DNA of 64,000 nt from Mycobacterium sp. 852013-50091_SCH5140682 (GCF_001665685.1 NZ_LZTB01000119.1:62001-126000); one strand, 5' to 3'; shown: positions 49,196 to 58,488, counted from the first letter of the stretch. Notes: generated by a model from the letters alone, not told the origin. Translations and numbers: made by a program.

Positions 49196-50606
49196 GGCAG
49201 AGGTGAAGACATCGACCAAGCAATGCACCGAATCGCGTGACGAAGGCTACAGCGAGTGCGCTCAGCAACGCGACGAAGGGTACCGAGACTGCTGTGACTG
49301 GTGGCCATGCAGTTGGGCATGTAAGGCATGGACCTGGATTTCGCATATCGTCTGCGTCGCCTGGACCTGGGTCAAGGACATCGTTTGCGTCGCATGGAAT
49401 TGGATCACGGCGACGGTTTGCCTAGTTTGGACCGTCGTCACATATCCGCTGTGCGTTCTGGCACCGGGAGTGTTCCGATTCCTCGATGGACTAGCCGCCC
49501 TCGTCAACGCGATCGTCCGCGGAATCGGCAGTATCATCGCCGGCCTGATAGACGGTCTGCTCTGGGCGCTGATGCATCCGCTACAGCTGGTCGGGACGAT
49601 CGTCGCCCTGTTCACCGGGTGCCCGAAGTCACGCAGCGATACCATAGCCAAAACAGGCAACTCCGGTATCCAGATCATCGCGCACCACGGGTATTCGAAT
49701 ATCTTTCCCGAAAACACCGCCCAGTCCTGCGATTTCGCGGTAGGAAAAGGCGCCGACTGCATCGAGATTGATCTATGTTTCACCGCCGACGGGCAGGTCG
49801 TGCTTTGGCACGACTGGAATCCCGACGACGTGGTCTCGATCCTCCGGCAGCTGGGCAAAGCGCCGGGTCTGGCATATCGTCCCACCGCGCCGCGACTAGG
49901 TAGCCAGTGGCGACGCTCGATCGACACGTTGACGTTGAGCGACTTCCGCAATCATTACGACTACGTCAACGACGAAGACCCCGTGGACCGAGTAAAACAC
50001 GACATCGAGTACGGCCCGCGGTCGACCACGATTCCCACGCTCCGAGAGTTCATCGATGCTTTTGACAGTGACGTGCGCGAGATCTACCTGGACATCAAGA
50101 TGCCGGATTCCGACGCGGACCGCGCGAGCACGATGGTTGATGCGGTCCACGACGCGCTCCAGCGACTCGACTCGGAAGTCGGAATCGTGTTCATGGTGCC
50201 CGCATTCTCGGTACTAACCGCGATGAAAGACCATGCGCGCCAGCGAGGTTACCCATATGCCTTCACCTGGGATATCGAATTCCCGCCCGGAATCGTCCTG
50301 AATCCCCTGCGCTACAGTGCAATCGACCACGCGGTCGCGGTGCACGATTCGGTGGCGAGTGTGGGTCGTCCCACGCAGGCGACTCTCTTGCCGTGGGCGA
50401 CTTATCGCCGAACGATTGGCTACGACATCGAACGCTGGAACAAGGTCAACGCAGACCCTGCGACACAGAACGCAGGGCAACCAATCACCAACCTTGTGAC
50501 GTGGACCCTCGACGATCGCGACGAACTGGAATGTCTCGTCCGGATGGGTGTCGGCGGGATTATCACCAACTCTCCTGAGCTCCTAGCCGAGATCCTCGGG
50601 CGGTAA
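49152..50606 (+). CDS. GDPD-like phosphodiesterase with N-terminal 11-residue Cys/Trp repeat
   Basis: 484 aa from GTG 49152. Residues 14-47 carry Cys at 14, 25, 36 and 47, with RDEGY at 29 and 40: a hydrophilic 11-residue period. Residues 57-101 carry Cys at 57, 68, 79, 90 and 101 and Trp at 60, 71, 82 and 93: a hydrophobic 11-residue period. A third hydrophobic part follows (110-160). The C-terminal GDPD barrel has His178 in AHHG (HRG in most relatives), PENT, metal ligands Glu205/Asp207 in IEIDLCF and His220-Asp221 in WHDWNPDD. It is probably a membrane-anchored phosphodiesterase; substrate unknown. Confidence 0.8.
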   Translation: MSNTAECGRRIPQCLAEVKTSTKQCTESRDEGYSECAQQRDEGYRDCCDWWPCSWACKAWTWISHIVCVAWTWVKDIVCVAWNWITATVCLVWTVVTYPLCVLAPGVFRFLDGLAALVNAIVRGIGSIIAGLIDGLLWALMHPLQLVGTIVALFTGCPKSRSDTIAKTGNSGIQIIAHHGYSNIFPENTAQSCDFAVGKGADCIEIDLCFTADGQVVLWHDWNPDDVVSILRQLGKAPGLAYRPTAPRLGSQWRRSIDTLTLSDFRNHYDYVNDEDPVDRVKHDIEYGPRSTTIPTLREFIDAFDSDVREIYLDIKMPDSDADRASTMVDAVHDALQRLDSEVGIVFMVPAFSVLTAMKDHARQRGYPYAFTWDIEFPPGIVLNPLRYSAIDHAVAVHDSVASVGRPTQATLLPWATYRRTIGYDIERWNKVNADPATQNAGQPITNLVTWTLDDRDELECLVRMGVGGIITNSPELLAEILGR

Positions 50607-50733
50607 CGGCGGTCCACGCAGATCGCCGAGCCCCGCTGCCACGGCGTCCTCCTTCAGAAGGATGAGAACGCCGACCAGCCTTCCAGATTCACAACGTAAC
50701 GACGGGCCAGTCGTTCTCGACCCGGCTCGCGCT

Positions 50734-51645
50734 TCAGCTGAACAGGTTGGGGTGCTCGGAGACATATTGACCGACCGCCAAAGGCGGCTTCCCGGTGACC
50801 TTTTCGACGTCGTCGGTGGCGCGGTCGTAACGTCCGGCGCGGTGCAACAGCGCCATCCTGAGCAGGTGCTGCTCCAGGTGTCCAGGAAGACTGAGCGGCT
50901 TGAGCACCTCCTGGACCCAGGTGTCGTGGGCAATGTCGGTGCCCCGTATGTGGCGCTGCAATCCAAGTGAGTACTCGGCAGCCAGTCCATGCACGTCGAG
51001 GGCAGCCGGACCAGTCAGCTCGTAGACGTCGCCTATGCGATCGCCGGGATCGAGGAGTACGGCCGCTACAGTTCGAGCGACATCACTGGCCGCGATGGGC
51101 GAGGTTCGCCCGGTTCCGAAGGGCAGTCCCAACAGGCTTTGGGTTCGCAGCAGCGGCGCCGCCATCCAGGTGAATATCGGATTGTCCAGAAACGCAGTGG
51201 GCCTGATGTGCACGACCGGCACGCCTGACCAGTTCAAGACGTGCTCGGCCAGATAGTGCAACCGATGCTGGTCCGACTCTCCCTCACTGGTCAGCGTCAT
51301 CTGAGATACCGTCATCTGCGACATGTTCACGATCACTTCCAGCTGGCCGTATTCCGTTGCAGCAGCAGAGATCACGGCTGTGGCGGTCAGATAGGCCGGC
51401 GAGACACCCATCGAGAAGTACATCCGATCCGATCCGCTCATCGCATCGACAACCACTCGCGGATCCGTCAAATCTCCGACAACGAGCTCTGCGCCTAGTT
51501 CGCGCAGTGGCTTGGCGCGTTCGTTGTCATGATGCACCAACGCGCGCACGCGGTTCCCACGTTTCCGCAGTATCTCGACAACCTGCGTGCTGACACCGCC
51601 GTTGCCACCACCGGCGCCGGTGACCAAATACAAGGGCGAACTCAT
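50734..51645 (-). CDS. NmrA-like NAD(P)H-binding protein
   Basis: 303 aa, start ATG 51645. LYLVTGAGGGNGGVSTQVVE is the dinucleotide site (residues 5-24); RALVHHDNERAKPLRELGAELVVGDLTDP and GVPVVHIRPTAFLDN are typical of NmrA/YwnB-type proteins. No YxxxK catalytic pair, so it is either a quinone-oxidoreductase-like enzyme or a redox sensor. It overlaps the upstream NTF2-like gene by four bases (ATGA), so the two form a small operon near the carboxylic acid reductase gene. Confidence 0.82.
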   Translation of the reverse strand: MSSPLYLVTGAGGGNGGVSTQVVEILRKRGNRVRALVHHDNERAKPLRELGAELVVGDLTDPRVVVDAMSGSDRMYFSMGVSPAYLTATAVISAAATEYGQLEVIVNMSQMTVSQMTLTSEGESDQHRLHYLAEHVLNWSGVPVVHIRPTAFLDNPIFTWMAAPLLRTQSLLGLPFGTGRTSPIAASDVARTVAAVLLDPGDRIGDVYELTGPAALDVHGLAAEYSLGLQRHIRGTDIAHDTWVQEVLKPLSLPGHLEQHLLRMALLHRAGRYDRATDDVEKVTGKPPLAVGQYVSEHPNLFS

Positions 51646-52028
51646 GGCGTGCCCTCCCAGTGCTTCGCATGCGGGGTGCCGGCGAAGTTCTCCAGCATCA
51701 CGCGGGCAAACTGCAGCACCGCGCTGCGCGGCCGGTGGTTGACGACGACGCGCTGGGTCTGCCCGGCCGCGTTGAAAGTCACCAGAACCACGACATCAGT
51801 TGGCATGCCACGCACCGAACTGGAGTAGTCCTCAACGAAACGACCCTCTCCAGCAGGACCCGCATAGTTGAACGTTTGCTGCTCATACTGCTCACGCGCC
51901 TTGACGAGGATGGTACGAACAGCGTCGGCGCCTTGCGCGGCGCCGTCCATGGCGGCCGCCTCCAACGTGACGTCGTCGGCCAGGTTGTCCAACCACTGCG
52001 GGTAGTACGGCCGTCCCATATATGTCAT
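51642..52028 (-). CDS. NTF2-like small protein
   Basis: 128 aa from ATG 52028, with AGAGG upstream. Predominantly a small alpha-beta fold: MTYMGRPYYPQWLDNLADDV, DAVRTILVKAREQYEQQTFN, PTDVVVLVTFNAAGQTQRVV and FARVMLENFAGTP. This resembles nuclear transport factor 2-like proteins, which often bind small hydrophobic ligands. Translationally coupled to the NmrA-like protein, suggesting a shared pathway. Function not determined. Confidence 0.6.
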   Translation of the reverse strand: MTYMGRPYYPQWLDNLADDVTLEAAAMDGAAQGADAVRTILVKAREQYEQQTFNYAGPAGEGRFVEDYSSSVRGMPTDVVVLVTFNAAGQTQRVVVNHRPRSAVLQFARVMLENFAGTPHAKHWEGTP

Positions 52029-52462
52029 TCGGCACCTCTCGTGTGAACGTCGACAAGATTGATTGCCGACACCTCTGCGGCTAATGAAGCGAGCTCCACC
52101 GCCGGATCCTCCGATGACGTGGTCCTCAAGGCGCTTGAGCGGACGGTTGGAGCGTTTCCGTCCTGGGCGACTCGTACGACTACAACAATCCTGGCACCGC
52201 AGGCATCGCAAAGCCATCGATCGCGATGTACCTCGCCAACCCTGGGACTGACAGGGTCAGGCTGACGCCCGCGAAGCGGAAATTTGGAACCGCCGCGCAG
52301 CGCTGATGCCTGTATCCGACTCGGTGTCGCGACATCGACGTCAAACGCCCGCCCGTCCAGCTCGCGAGAAAGACCGCCCGTGCCGCTCAACACCCGTGTC
52401 TTCGAAGGCGTTGAACGCCCGGCTGCAGTGGGCACTGAAACTCACAGCGAAAGGCAACTGAC
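52029..52462. other. 434-bp gap upstream of carboxylic acid reductase
   Basis: Frames are open on both strands but none has a credible start, ribosome site or recognised product. It should contain the promoters of the NTF2-like gene (leftward) and of the reductase gene (rightward, GAAAGG at 52449). Confidence 0.5.
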
Positions 52463-55400
52463 ATGGCAAAAGAGTTCACCGGTGATGCCGGGTCCGAACG
52501 ACTGACACGGTATGCCGTCGATCCTCAGCTCCAAGCGTTGAACCCGTCGGCGTCGGTCATTGCCGCCGCGCGGAAACCGGGTTTGCGTCTTCCCGAGGTG
52601 CTTCGCACCTTTATGGAAGGCTACGCAGACCGGCCGGCCCTGGGTACCCGCGCCAGCTCGGTGGTGCGCGATCCGGGCACGGGCCGCGCCGAGCTGCAGT
52701 GGCTGCCCGCGTTCGACACCATCACTTACCGCGAGCTGTGGTCGAACGTGATGGCGATCGCCGCGGCATGGAGCGGCGACCGTGATCCGGTGCAAGCCGG
52801 CGACTTCATGGCAACCATCGGGTTCTCCAGTGCCGAGTACCTTACGGTCGACTTGGTATCGAACTACCTGGGGCTGGTATCCGTTCCGCTGCAACACAAC
52901 TCGACCGCAGCGCGACTGGTCCCGATCTTCGCCGAGACCGCGCCGCGAGTAGTGGCCGTCAGCGCCGCCTACCTGAATTTGGCCGTGGAGTGCGTGCTGA
53001 ACAGCCCCTCGGTGCGCAGGATGACGGTATTCGACTACAACCCCCAGGTTGACACGCAGCGAGAAGCCTTGGCACAGGCACGAGTTCGGCTTGCCGACAG
53101 GCAAGTGCAGATCGAGATCATCGCCGATGTCATCGCGCGAGGCCGTGCCCTGCCTGTGCCACCCGGTTTCGACGGTGCCGACGACCAGCGACTGGCCATG
53201 ATCCTGTACACCTCGGGCAGCACCGGGCTGCCCAAGGGTGCCATGCAGACCGAACGCATGGTCACCTCGCTGTGGACGATGCCGACCATGAGCGATCCTG
53301 GCGCCCCGGTCGTCAACGTGAACTTCATGCCGCTCAATCATGTCGGCGGGCGCATGGCGTTGGTGGAGACGGTCCAGGCCGGAGGCACAAGCTATTTCGT
53401 CCCCGAAAGCGACTTGTCGACGCTGTTCGAGGACTGGCAGCTGGTGCGGCCCACGCAGCTGCCGATGGTGCCGCGCGTGGTGGACATGCTCTTTCAGCGC
53501 TACCAGAACAGAATCGACCGATTACGCGCCGAGGGCGAGGGACCCCAAGCGGCAGACGCGATCGCCAAGGCCGAACTGCGCGACGACCTCCTGGGTGGGC
53601 GCGTGCTCGGCGGGTTCTTCAGCACCGCACCGCTGTCCGCGGAAATGCAGACGTTCATCGAAGCCACCATTGGAGCGCCGCTGCTCAACATGTACGGCGC
53701 CACAGAACTCGGCGGCGTGACCCGTAACGGCATCGTGAGCAGCCCTCCGGTGATCGACTACAAGCTTGTCGACGTGCCAGAGCTGGGCTACTTCACCACC
53801 GATCGACCTCACGCGCGCGGTGAGTTGCTGGTCAAATCGCAGACGGCGACGCCTGGTTACTACAAACGACCTGATGTCACGGCGGAGGTATTCGACGCCG
53901 ACGGGTTCTATCGCACCGGCGATGTGATGGCGGAGGTCGCACCGGGTCGGCTGGTCTACCTCGACCGGCGCAACAACGTGCTCAAGCTCGCGCAGGGAGA
54001 GTTCGTCGCGGTGGCCAACCTCGAGGCCCTGTATGCGGGTGCGCCGCTGGTCCGACAGATCTTCGTCTACGGCAATAGCGAACGCTCTTCGCTGCTGGCG
54101 GTGATCGTGCCCACGGTCGAGGCGCTCGCGACCTATCCAAATGCCGCGGCCCTGAAGAGGGCAATCCACGAGTCGCTGCGGTCGGCAGCGCAAGACGCCG
54201 AGCTGCAATCGTACGAAATCCCCGCCGACTTCATCATCGAGACCGATCCGTTCACGACTGCCAATGGCATGCTTTCTGGAGTGGGAAAGCTGTTGCGTCC
54301 CAGCCTCAAAGCGCACTACGGCGAGCAGCTGGAGCAGCTCTACATCGCACTGGCCGACGCCCGCTCCGACGAACTGCGGGCACTGCGTGCCGCGGCGGAT
54401 AGCCAACCTGCGCTCGACACGGTGATTCAAGCCGCGCAGTCGATGCTCGGACTGCCCGGTGCGGCGCCGGGCGCCGACGAGCGGTTCATCGACCTCGGCG
54501 GGGACTCCCTGTCCGCACTGACGTTCTCGAATCTGCTGGGAGAACTGTTCGGCGTCGAGGTGCCCGTTGGCGTCATCATCGGCCCGTCAGCCGACCTGGC
54601 CGCACTGGCGGCCTACGTCGAATCAGAACGCTCCTCTGGCGGCAAGCGCCCAACCGCCGCGACCGTGCACGGCGCCGGGGCCACCTCGGTGGCAGCCGCT
54701 GAGCTGACCTTGGAAAAATTCATCGACGACGCCACGCTGCGGGCCTCCGCGTCCGTCGCGCCGGCCACCGACCGGGTTCAGACAGTTCTGCTGACCGGCG
54801 CGAACGGATACCTCGGTCGGTTCTTGACCCTGGAGTGGCTGCGCCGATTGTCGGAGACGGGCGGGCGGCTGATCACCATGGTCCGTGGTGACGACGCCGC
54901 CTCGGCGCGACGTCGGCTGGAGCAGGTGTTCAACTCCGACCCCGTGATGGCGAGCAAGTTTCGCGAACTGGCTGCCGACCGCCTCGAGGTGGTCTCGGGC
55001 GACATCGGTGAACCCAACCTTGGCGTGGATGAGGTGACCTGGCGGCGACTGGCTCGGGACGTCGATCTCATCGTGCACCCGGCCGCGCTGGTCAATCACG
55101 TACTGCCCTACGGACAGTTGTTCGGCCCCAACGTGGTTGGCACCGCGGAAGTGATTCGGCTGGCCATCAGCGAACGGCTGAAGCCGGTGACCTATCTGTC
55201 AACCGTGAGTGTCGCTGCCGGCGTCACCCATTTCGTCGAGGACGGCGATATTCGAGAGGTCAGTGCGGTACGGCCGATCAACAACGACTATGCCAACGGC
55301 TATGGCAACAGCAAGTGGGCCGGCGAAGTCCTGCTGCGCGAAGCCCATGATCTGGCCGGGTTACCGGTCAGCGTGTTCCGGTCCGACCTGATCCTGGCGC

Positions 55401-55957
55401 ACAGTCGTTACGCCGGTCAGCTGAACGAGCCCGACATGTTCACGCGCCTGGTGATCAGCCTGCTGTCGACCGGCCTGGCCCCACGGACCTTCTATGCCGG
55501 CGGTCCTGGAGAGCGGCCGCGCGCGCACTATGACGGTCTGCCAGGCGATTTCGTCGCCGAGGCCATCACCGCGATCGGCGGGCGGGGCCTGGACGGGTTC
55601 CGCTCCTACGACGTGATGAACCCGCACGACGACGGCGTCTCGTTGGACGTCATCGTGGACTGGCTGATCGATGAAGGTGCGTCGATCACGCGCATCGACG
55701 ACCATGCCGAATGGATCACCCGCTTCGAAGCAGCACTGCGTTCTCAACCGGAGGCGCAACGTCAGCGTTCGGTGCTGGCGCTGCTCGATGCCTTCCGGGA
55801 ACCCGAGCCGCCGTTACTCGGCGCCACCGCGCCGACCGCAGTGTTCCGGGAAGCGGTACGTGAAGCCAAACTCCCTATGCACCAGGACATCCCACACATC
55901 ACGGCTGAGCTGATCGGCAAGTACCTGACCGACCTCAAGTTATTGGGGTTGATGTAG
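52463..55957 (+). CDS. car: Carboxylic acid reductase (adenylation-thiolation-reductase)
   Basis: 1164 aa, normal full length. The adenylation domain (about 1-640) has YTSGSTGLPKG from Tyr249, YGATELGG, and the hinge YLDRRNNVLKLAQGE. The carrier domain has LGGDSLSAL with the phosphopantetheine Ser682. The reductase domain (about 770-1164) has TGANGYLGRF at 778 and the YGNSK catalytic pair Tyr947/Lys951. The enzyme reduces fatty or aromatic acids to aldehydes with ATP and NADPH, and needs a phosphopantetheinyl transferase. An aldo-keto reductase close by could take the aldehyde to alcohol. Monocistronic in appearance. Confidence 0.96.
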   Translation: MAKEFTGDAGSERLTRYAVDPQLQALNPSASVIAAARKPGLRLPEVLRTFMEGYADRPALGTRASSVVRDPGTGRAELQWLPAFDTITYRELWSNVMAIAAAWSGDRDPVQAGDFMATIGFSSAEYLTVDLVSNYLGLVSVPLQHNSTAARLVPIFAETAPRVVAVSAAYLNLAVECVLNSPSVRRMTVFDYNPQVDTQREALAQARVRLADRQVQIEIIADVIARGRALPVPPGFDGADDQRLAMILYTSGSTGLPKGAMQTERMVTSLWTMPTMSDPGAPVVNVNFMPLNHVGGRMALVETVQAGGTSYFVPESDLSTLFEDWQLVRPTQLPMVPRVVDMLFQRYQNRIDRLRAEGEGPQAADAIAKAELRDDLLGGRVLGGFFSTAPLSAEMQTFIEATIGAPLLNMYGATELGGVTRNGIVSSPPVIDYKLVDVPELGYFTTDRPHARGELLVKSQTATPGYYKRPDVTAEVFDADGFYRTGDVMAEVAPGRLVYLDRRNNVLKLAQGEFVAVANLEALYAGAPLVRQIFVYGNSERSSLLAVIVPTVEALATYPNAAALKRAIHESLRSAAQDAELQSYEIPADFIIETDPFTTANGMLSGVGKLLRPSLKAHYGEQLEQLYIALADARSDELRALRAAADSQPALDTVIQAAQSMLGLPGAAPGADERFIDLGGDSLSALTFSNLLGELFGVEVPVGVIIGPSADLAALAAYVESERSSGGKRPTAATVHGAGATSVAAAELTLEKFIDDATLRASASVAPATDRVQTVLLTGANGYLGRFLTLEWLRRLSETGGRLITMVRGDDAASARRRLEQVFNSDPVMASKFRELAADRLEVVSGDIGEPNLGVDEVTWRRLARDVDLIVHPAALVNHVLPYGQLFGPNVVGTAEVIRLAISERLKPVTYLSTVSVAAGVTHFVEDGDIREVSAVRPINNDYANGYGNSKWAGEVLLREAHDLAGLPVSVFRSDLILAHSRYAGQLNEPDMFTRLVISLLSTGLAPRTFYAGGPGERPRAHYDGLPGDFVAEAITAIGGRGLDGFRSYDVMNPHDDGVSLDVIVDWLIDEGASITRIDDHAEWITRFEAALRSQPEAQRQRSVLALLDAFREPEPPLLGATAPTAVFREAVREAKLPMHQDIPHITAELIGKYLTDLKLLGLM

Positions 55958-55965
55958 GTCGCGTG

Positions 55966-56511
55966 TCAGCGGGTGGCCACCAGGCCATCGATGAGGAGGT
56001 CGAGGAGTCGGTCGGCCTGCTCGGCCGACTGGCTGGCCAACAAGATGCCCAGCAGGCCGGACACCACGTCGTCAGGATCGATGTCGGCGCGCAGGCTGCC
56101 GTCCGCGGTGCCGGCTTCCAGCAGCGTCCCCACCGCGCCGACGACACTGTCGCGGGTTTCGTTGCGCTGCAGGACACCCGAGGCCAGCATCGTGTGCAGC
56201 GATTCGGCCATCCCGCGTTTGGTGGCGACGAACTCCGCATAGCGGTCCATCCAGCGCCGCAGTGCGACGACGGGCGGATGCCGTTCGGCCAGTTCGGCCG
56301 CGGAGGCCGCGACCGCGCCGAGCTCGGCGCGGTAGACCGCCTCGACGAGCGCCTCCCTGTTCGGGAAGTGCCGGTAGAGCGTGCCGATACCGACGCCGGC
56401 GTCGCGGGCGATGCCCTCCAGGGACACCGGCCCGGCGGCCTCCGCGAACGCCGCAGCGGCAGTCGCCAGCAGCCGTTCTCGGTTGCGGCGCGCGTCGGCC
56501 CGTTCAGCCAT
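55966..56511 (-). CDS. TetR-family regulator
   Basis: 181 aa; ATG 56511. The N-terminal HTH (residues 8-55) is RRNRERLLATAAAAFAEAAG, SLEGIARDAGVGIGTLYRHF, PNREALVEAVY, a standard TetR DNA-binding domain. The C-terminal helical part matches the SbtR/'TetR_C' group (YAEFVATKRGMAESLHTML). It is divergent from the aldo-keto reductase gene, and two CGGAGG-N2-CCTCCG repeats sit in the 83-bp gap, 3 bp from its own start. It therefore probably represses both genes. Its stop lies 8 bp from the carboxylic acid reductase stop (convergent). Confidence 0.9.
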   Translation of the reverse strand: MAERADARRNRERLLATAAAAFAEAAGPVSLEGIARDAGVGIGTLYRHFPNREALVEAVYRAELGAVAASAAELAERHPPVVALRRWMDRYAEFVATKRGMAESLHTMLASGVLQRNETRDSVVGAVGTLLEAGTADGSLRADIDPDDVVSGLLGILLASQSAEQADRLLDLLIDGLVATR

Positions 56512-56513
56512 AG

Positions 56514-56527
56514 CGGAGGCTCCTCCG
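56514..56527. promoter_or_regulatory. TetR operator candidate, copy 1
   Basis: CGGAGG-CT-CCTCCG, immediately upstream of the TetR start. The second copy is centred 32 bp away, about three helical turns. Confidence 0.6.
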
Positions 56528-56545
56528 GTTTGTTAACGTGGAAAA

Positions 56546-56559
56546 CGGAGGTTCCTCCG
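56546..56559. promoter_or_regulatory. TetR operator candidate, copy 2
   Basis: CGGAGG-TT-CCTCCG, 36 bp before the aldo-keto reductase start. Same arms as copy 1, only the two central bases differ in one position. Confidence 0.6.
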
Positions 56560-56594
56560 CATCGTCTTCGATTATGGCACTTCAGGAGCTGGAC

Positions 56595-57530
56595 ATGAGC
56601 ACATCGCACCCGGGCGGCACCGGCACCCTCGGCATCCACCACGTGGCCCGGATCGGCTACGGGGCCATGGGTCTGGAGCATGACGTCCCTCACGACGACG
56701 CGGTGACCGTGCTGCGCCGCGCCGTCGAACTGGGCGTGAACCACATCGACACCGCCTTTTTCTATGGCAACGGCGTGGTGAACCGGCGTATCCGCGACGC
56801 GCTGGCTCCCTATCCGGACGATCTGGTGATCGTCACCAAGGTCGGCGCCCGGTCCGCGACCGGGCCCGCTCCCCTGGCGCTGGCCCAGCAGCCGGCCGAC
56901 CTGCGCGCCGCAGTCGAACTGGACCTGACCAGCCTCGGGCTGGAGCAGATTCCCGTCGTCAACCTGCGCCGCGCCGATTTCGGGCCCGGCCTGATCGCCG
57001 AGGGTGACCAGATCGTCGACCTGGACGACCAGCTCGCCGAGATGCTCGCGTTGCGCGACGAAGGCAAGATCGGCGCAATCGGGATCAGCAACGTCGACCT
57101 GGCGACCCTGCGACGAGCGCTGCCCGCCGGGATCGTGTGCGTGCAGAACGCCTACAACTTGCTCAACCGCATCCACCAGGACGAACTCGCGCTGTGCGCC
57201 GAGCACGGCATCGCCTGGGTACCGTTCTTTCCGCTCGGATCGGCATTCCCCGGCTTCCCGAAAGTTGCCGACAACGCTGTGGTGCAACAGATCGCGGGCG
57301 AGGCCGGTGTCACCGGCACGCAGATCGCGCTGACCTGGTTATTGGCGAACTCCCCCAATGTCCTGTTGATCCCCGGGACAACGTCGATGGCGCACCTGGA
57401 ACAGAACCTGGCCGCCGGTGACATCCGCCTCAGCACAGCCCAACTGGCCGCGCTGGATGCGGTGCCCTCGTGGTGTCAGATCGGTGCGCCGTCTGGCGTC
57501 AACGACCCTGGGACAGAGCACAATACGTAA
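56595..57530 (+). CDS. Aldo/keto reductase (pyridoxal reductase-like branch)
   Basis: 311 aa from ATG 56595, with AGGAG six bases upstream; ATG 56574 in frame is less well placed. TIM-barrel motifs: RIGYGAMGLEH, NHIDTAFFYGNG (catalytic Asp and Tyr), LVIVTKVGA (catalytic Lys), PVVNLRRADFG, GAIGISNVDL and ALTWLLANSPNVLLIPGT. The LRR at the usual LHR position is typical of the PdxI/YakC-type branch. It reduces aldehydes or ketones with NADPH. Repressed probably by the divergent TetR. It may act on aldehydes, including those made by the nearby carboxylic acid reductase; that link is inference. Confidence 0.88.
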   Translation: MSTSHPGGTGTLGIHHVARIGYGAMGLEHDVPHDDAVTVLRRAVELGVNHIDTAFFYGNGVVNRRIRDALAPYPDDLVIVTKVGARSATGPAPLALAQQPADLRAAVELDLTSLGLEQIPVVNLRRADFGPGLIAEGDQIVDLDDQLAEMLALRDEGKIGAIGISNVDLATLRRALPAGIVCVQNAYNLLNRIHQDELALCAEHGIAWVPFFPLGSAFPGFPKVADNAVVQQIAGEAGVTGTQIALTWLLANSPNVLLIPGTTSMAHLEQNLAAGDIRLSTAQLAALDAVPSWCQIGAPSGVNDPGTEHNT

Positions 57531-57594
57531 TGCGCGCGTCACCGTTGCCAACGTCGAGTATCCGCCTGCCGACGTCGGTCCAGTGGTCACGCCT

Positions 57595-58488
57595 TCAAGC
57601 GCCGACCGTCTGGCACACCAGGGTTCTGATCGCCTGGGTCGCGGGTTCGGCATCGCCCATGCGCCAAGCCAAGATCAATTCGGCCGGCCGGTTCTCGGTG
57701 CCCGAGATGGTCCGCAGGACCACGTCGTCGATTCCCATGTGGGCGGCGGCCAACGGTACCAGCGCGATCCCGAGACCGGCCCGGACCAGAGCGAGGATCG
57801 TGTGCACCTGACTGATGTGCTGTACGTAGCGCGGCGCGATCCCGTTGTCCAGGAAGATGCTGACCAGCAGTTCGTAGAAATATCGGGCCTCGGCGGGTGA
57901 GTACATGATGAACGGCTCGCCGTCCAGGTCCTTGACCTGTGGGTGAATCCGTTCGTCGGCCAGACGATGTTGGCTGGGCACGGCCAGCACCAAGGGTTCC
58001 CGCTGCAGCAGGCTGGCTTCGAGTCCGGCCGACGGCATCGGTGGGCGAACCATGGCCAGGTCGAGTTCCCCGGCGCGTAGCTCCTCGAGCTGGACACTCG
58101 AGACACGTTCGCGCAGAACGAGGTCGATATCGGGCATGCGTTCTCGTACCGCATTCACGATCGGGTCCAGCACCGAGTGTGCCGAGGAGCCGGTGAACCC
58201 AAGTGCGACTGTGCCGGCCTGTCCCGAGGGTATCCGGCGCACCGACAACGCGGCTTGCTCGGACATGCCGAGGATGCGACGAGCGTCGGCCAGGAACGCG
58301 CGTCCGGCCGGCGTGAGCTGCACACCTCTACCGGCACGACTGAACAGTGCGACCCCCAGGTCGCGCTCCAGCTGCTGAATGCGACGCGACAACGGCGGTT
58401 GGGTGATCGCCAGCCGGTCTGCGGCCAGCCCGTAGTGCAGCGTCTCAGCTACCGCAACAAAGCTCTTCAGCTGATCGAGGGTGAACAT
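57595..58488 (-). CDS. LysR-family regulator
   Basis: 297 aa from ATG 58488 (MFTLDQLKSFVAVAETLHYG is the usual LysR start; an upstream ATG would add 15 residues). HTH at 18-65: AADRLAITQPPLSRRIQQLE, DLGVALFSRAGRGVQLT. The substrate-binding domain is at about 90-295 (LGFTGSSAHSVLDPIV). It is divergent from the hexarate pathway genes at 58600, so it most likely activates them in response to a pathway intermediate. Confidence 0.9.
   Translation of the reverse strand: MFTLDQLKSFVAVAETLHYGLAADRLAITQPPLSRRIQQLERDLGVALFSRAGRGVQLTPAGRAFLADARRILGMSEQAALSVRRIPSGQAGTVALGFTGSSAHSVLDPIVNAVRERMPDIDLVLRERVSSVQLEELRAGELDLAMVRPPMPSAGLEASLLQREPLVLAVPSQHRLADERIHPQVKDLDGEPFIMYSPAEARYFYELLVSIFLDNGIAPRYVQHISQVHTILALVRAGLGIALVPLAAAHMGIDDVVLRTISGTENRPAELILAWRMGDAEPATQAIRTLVCQTVGA

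Noticed and set aside
55935..57287. 450-codon minus-strand frame covering TetR and part of the aldo-keto reductase
   Set aside because: Different frame from the TetR gene and antisense to the reductase; no motif.
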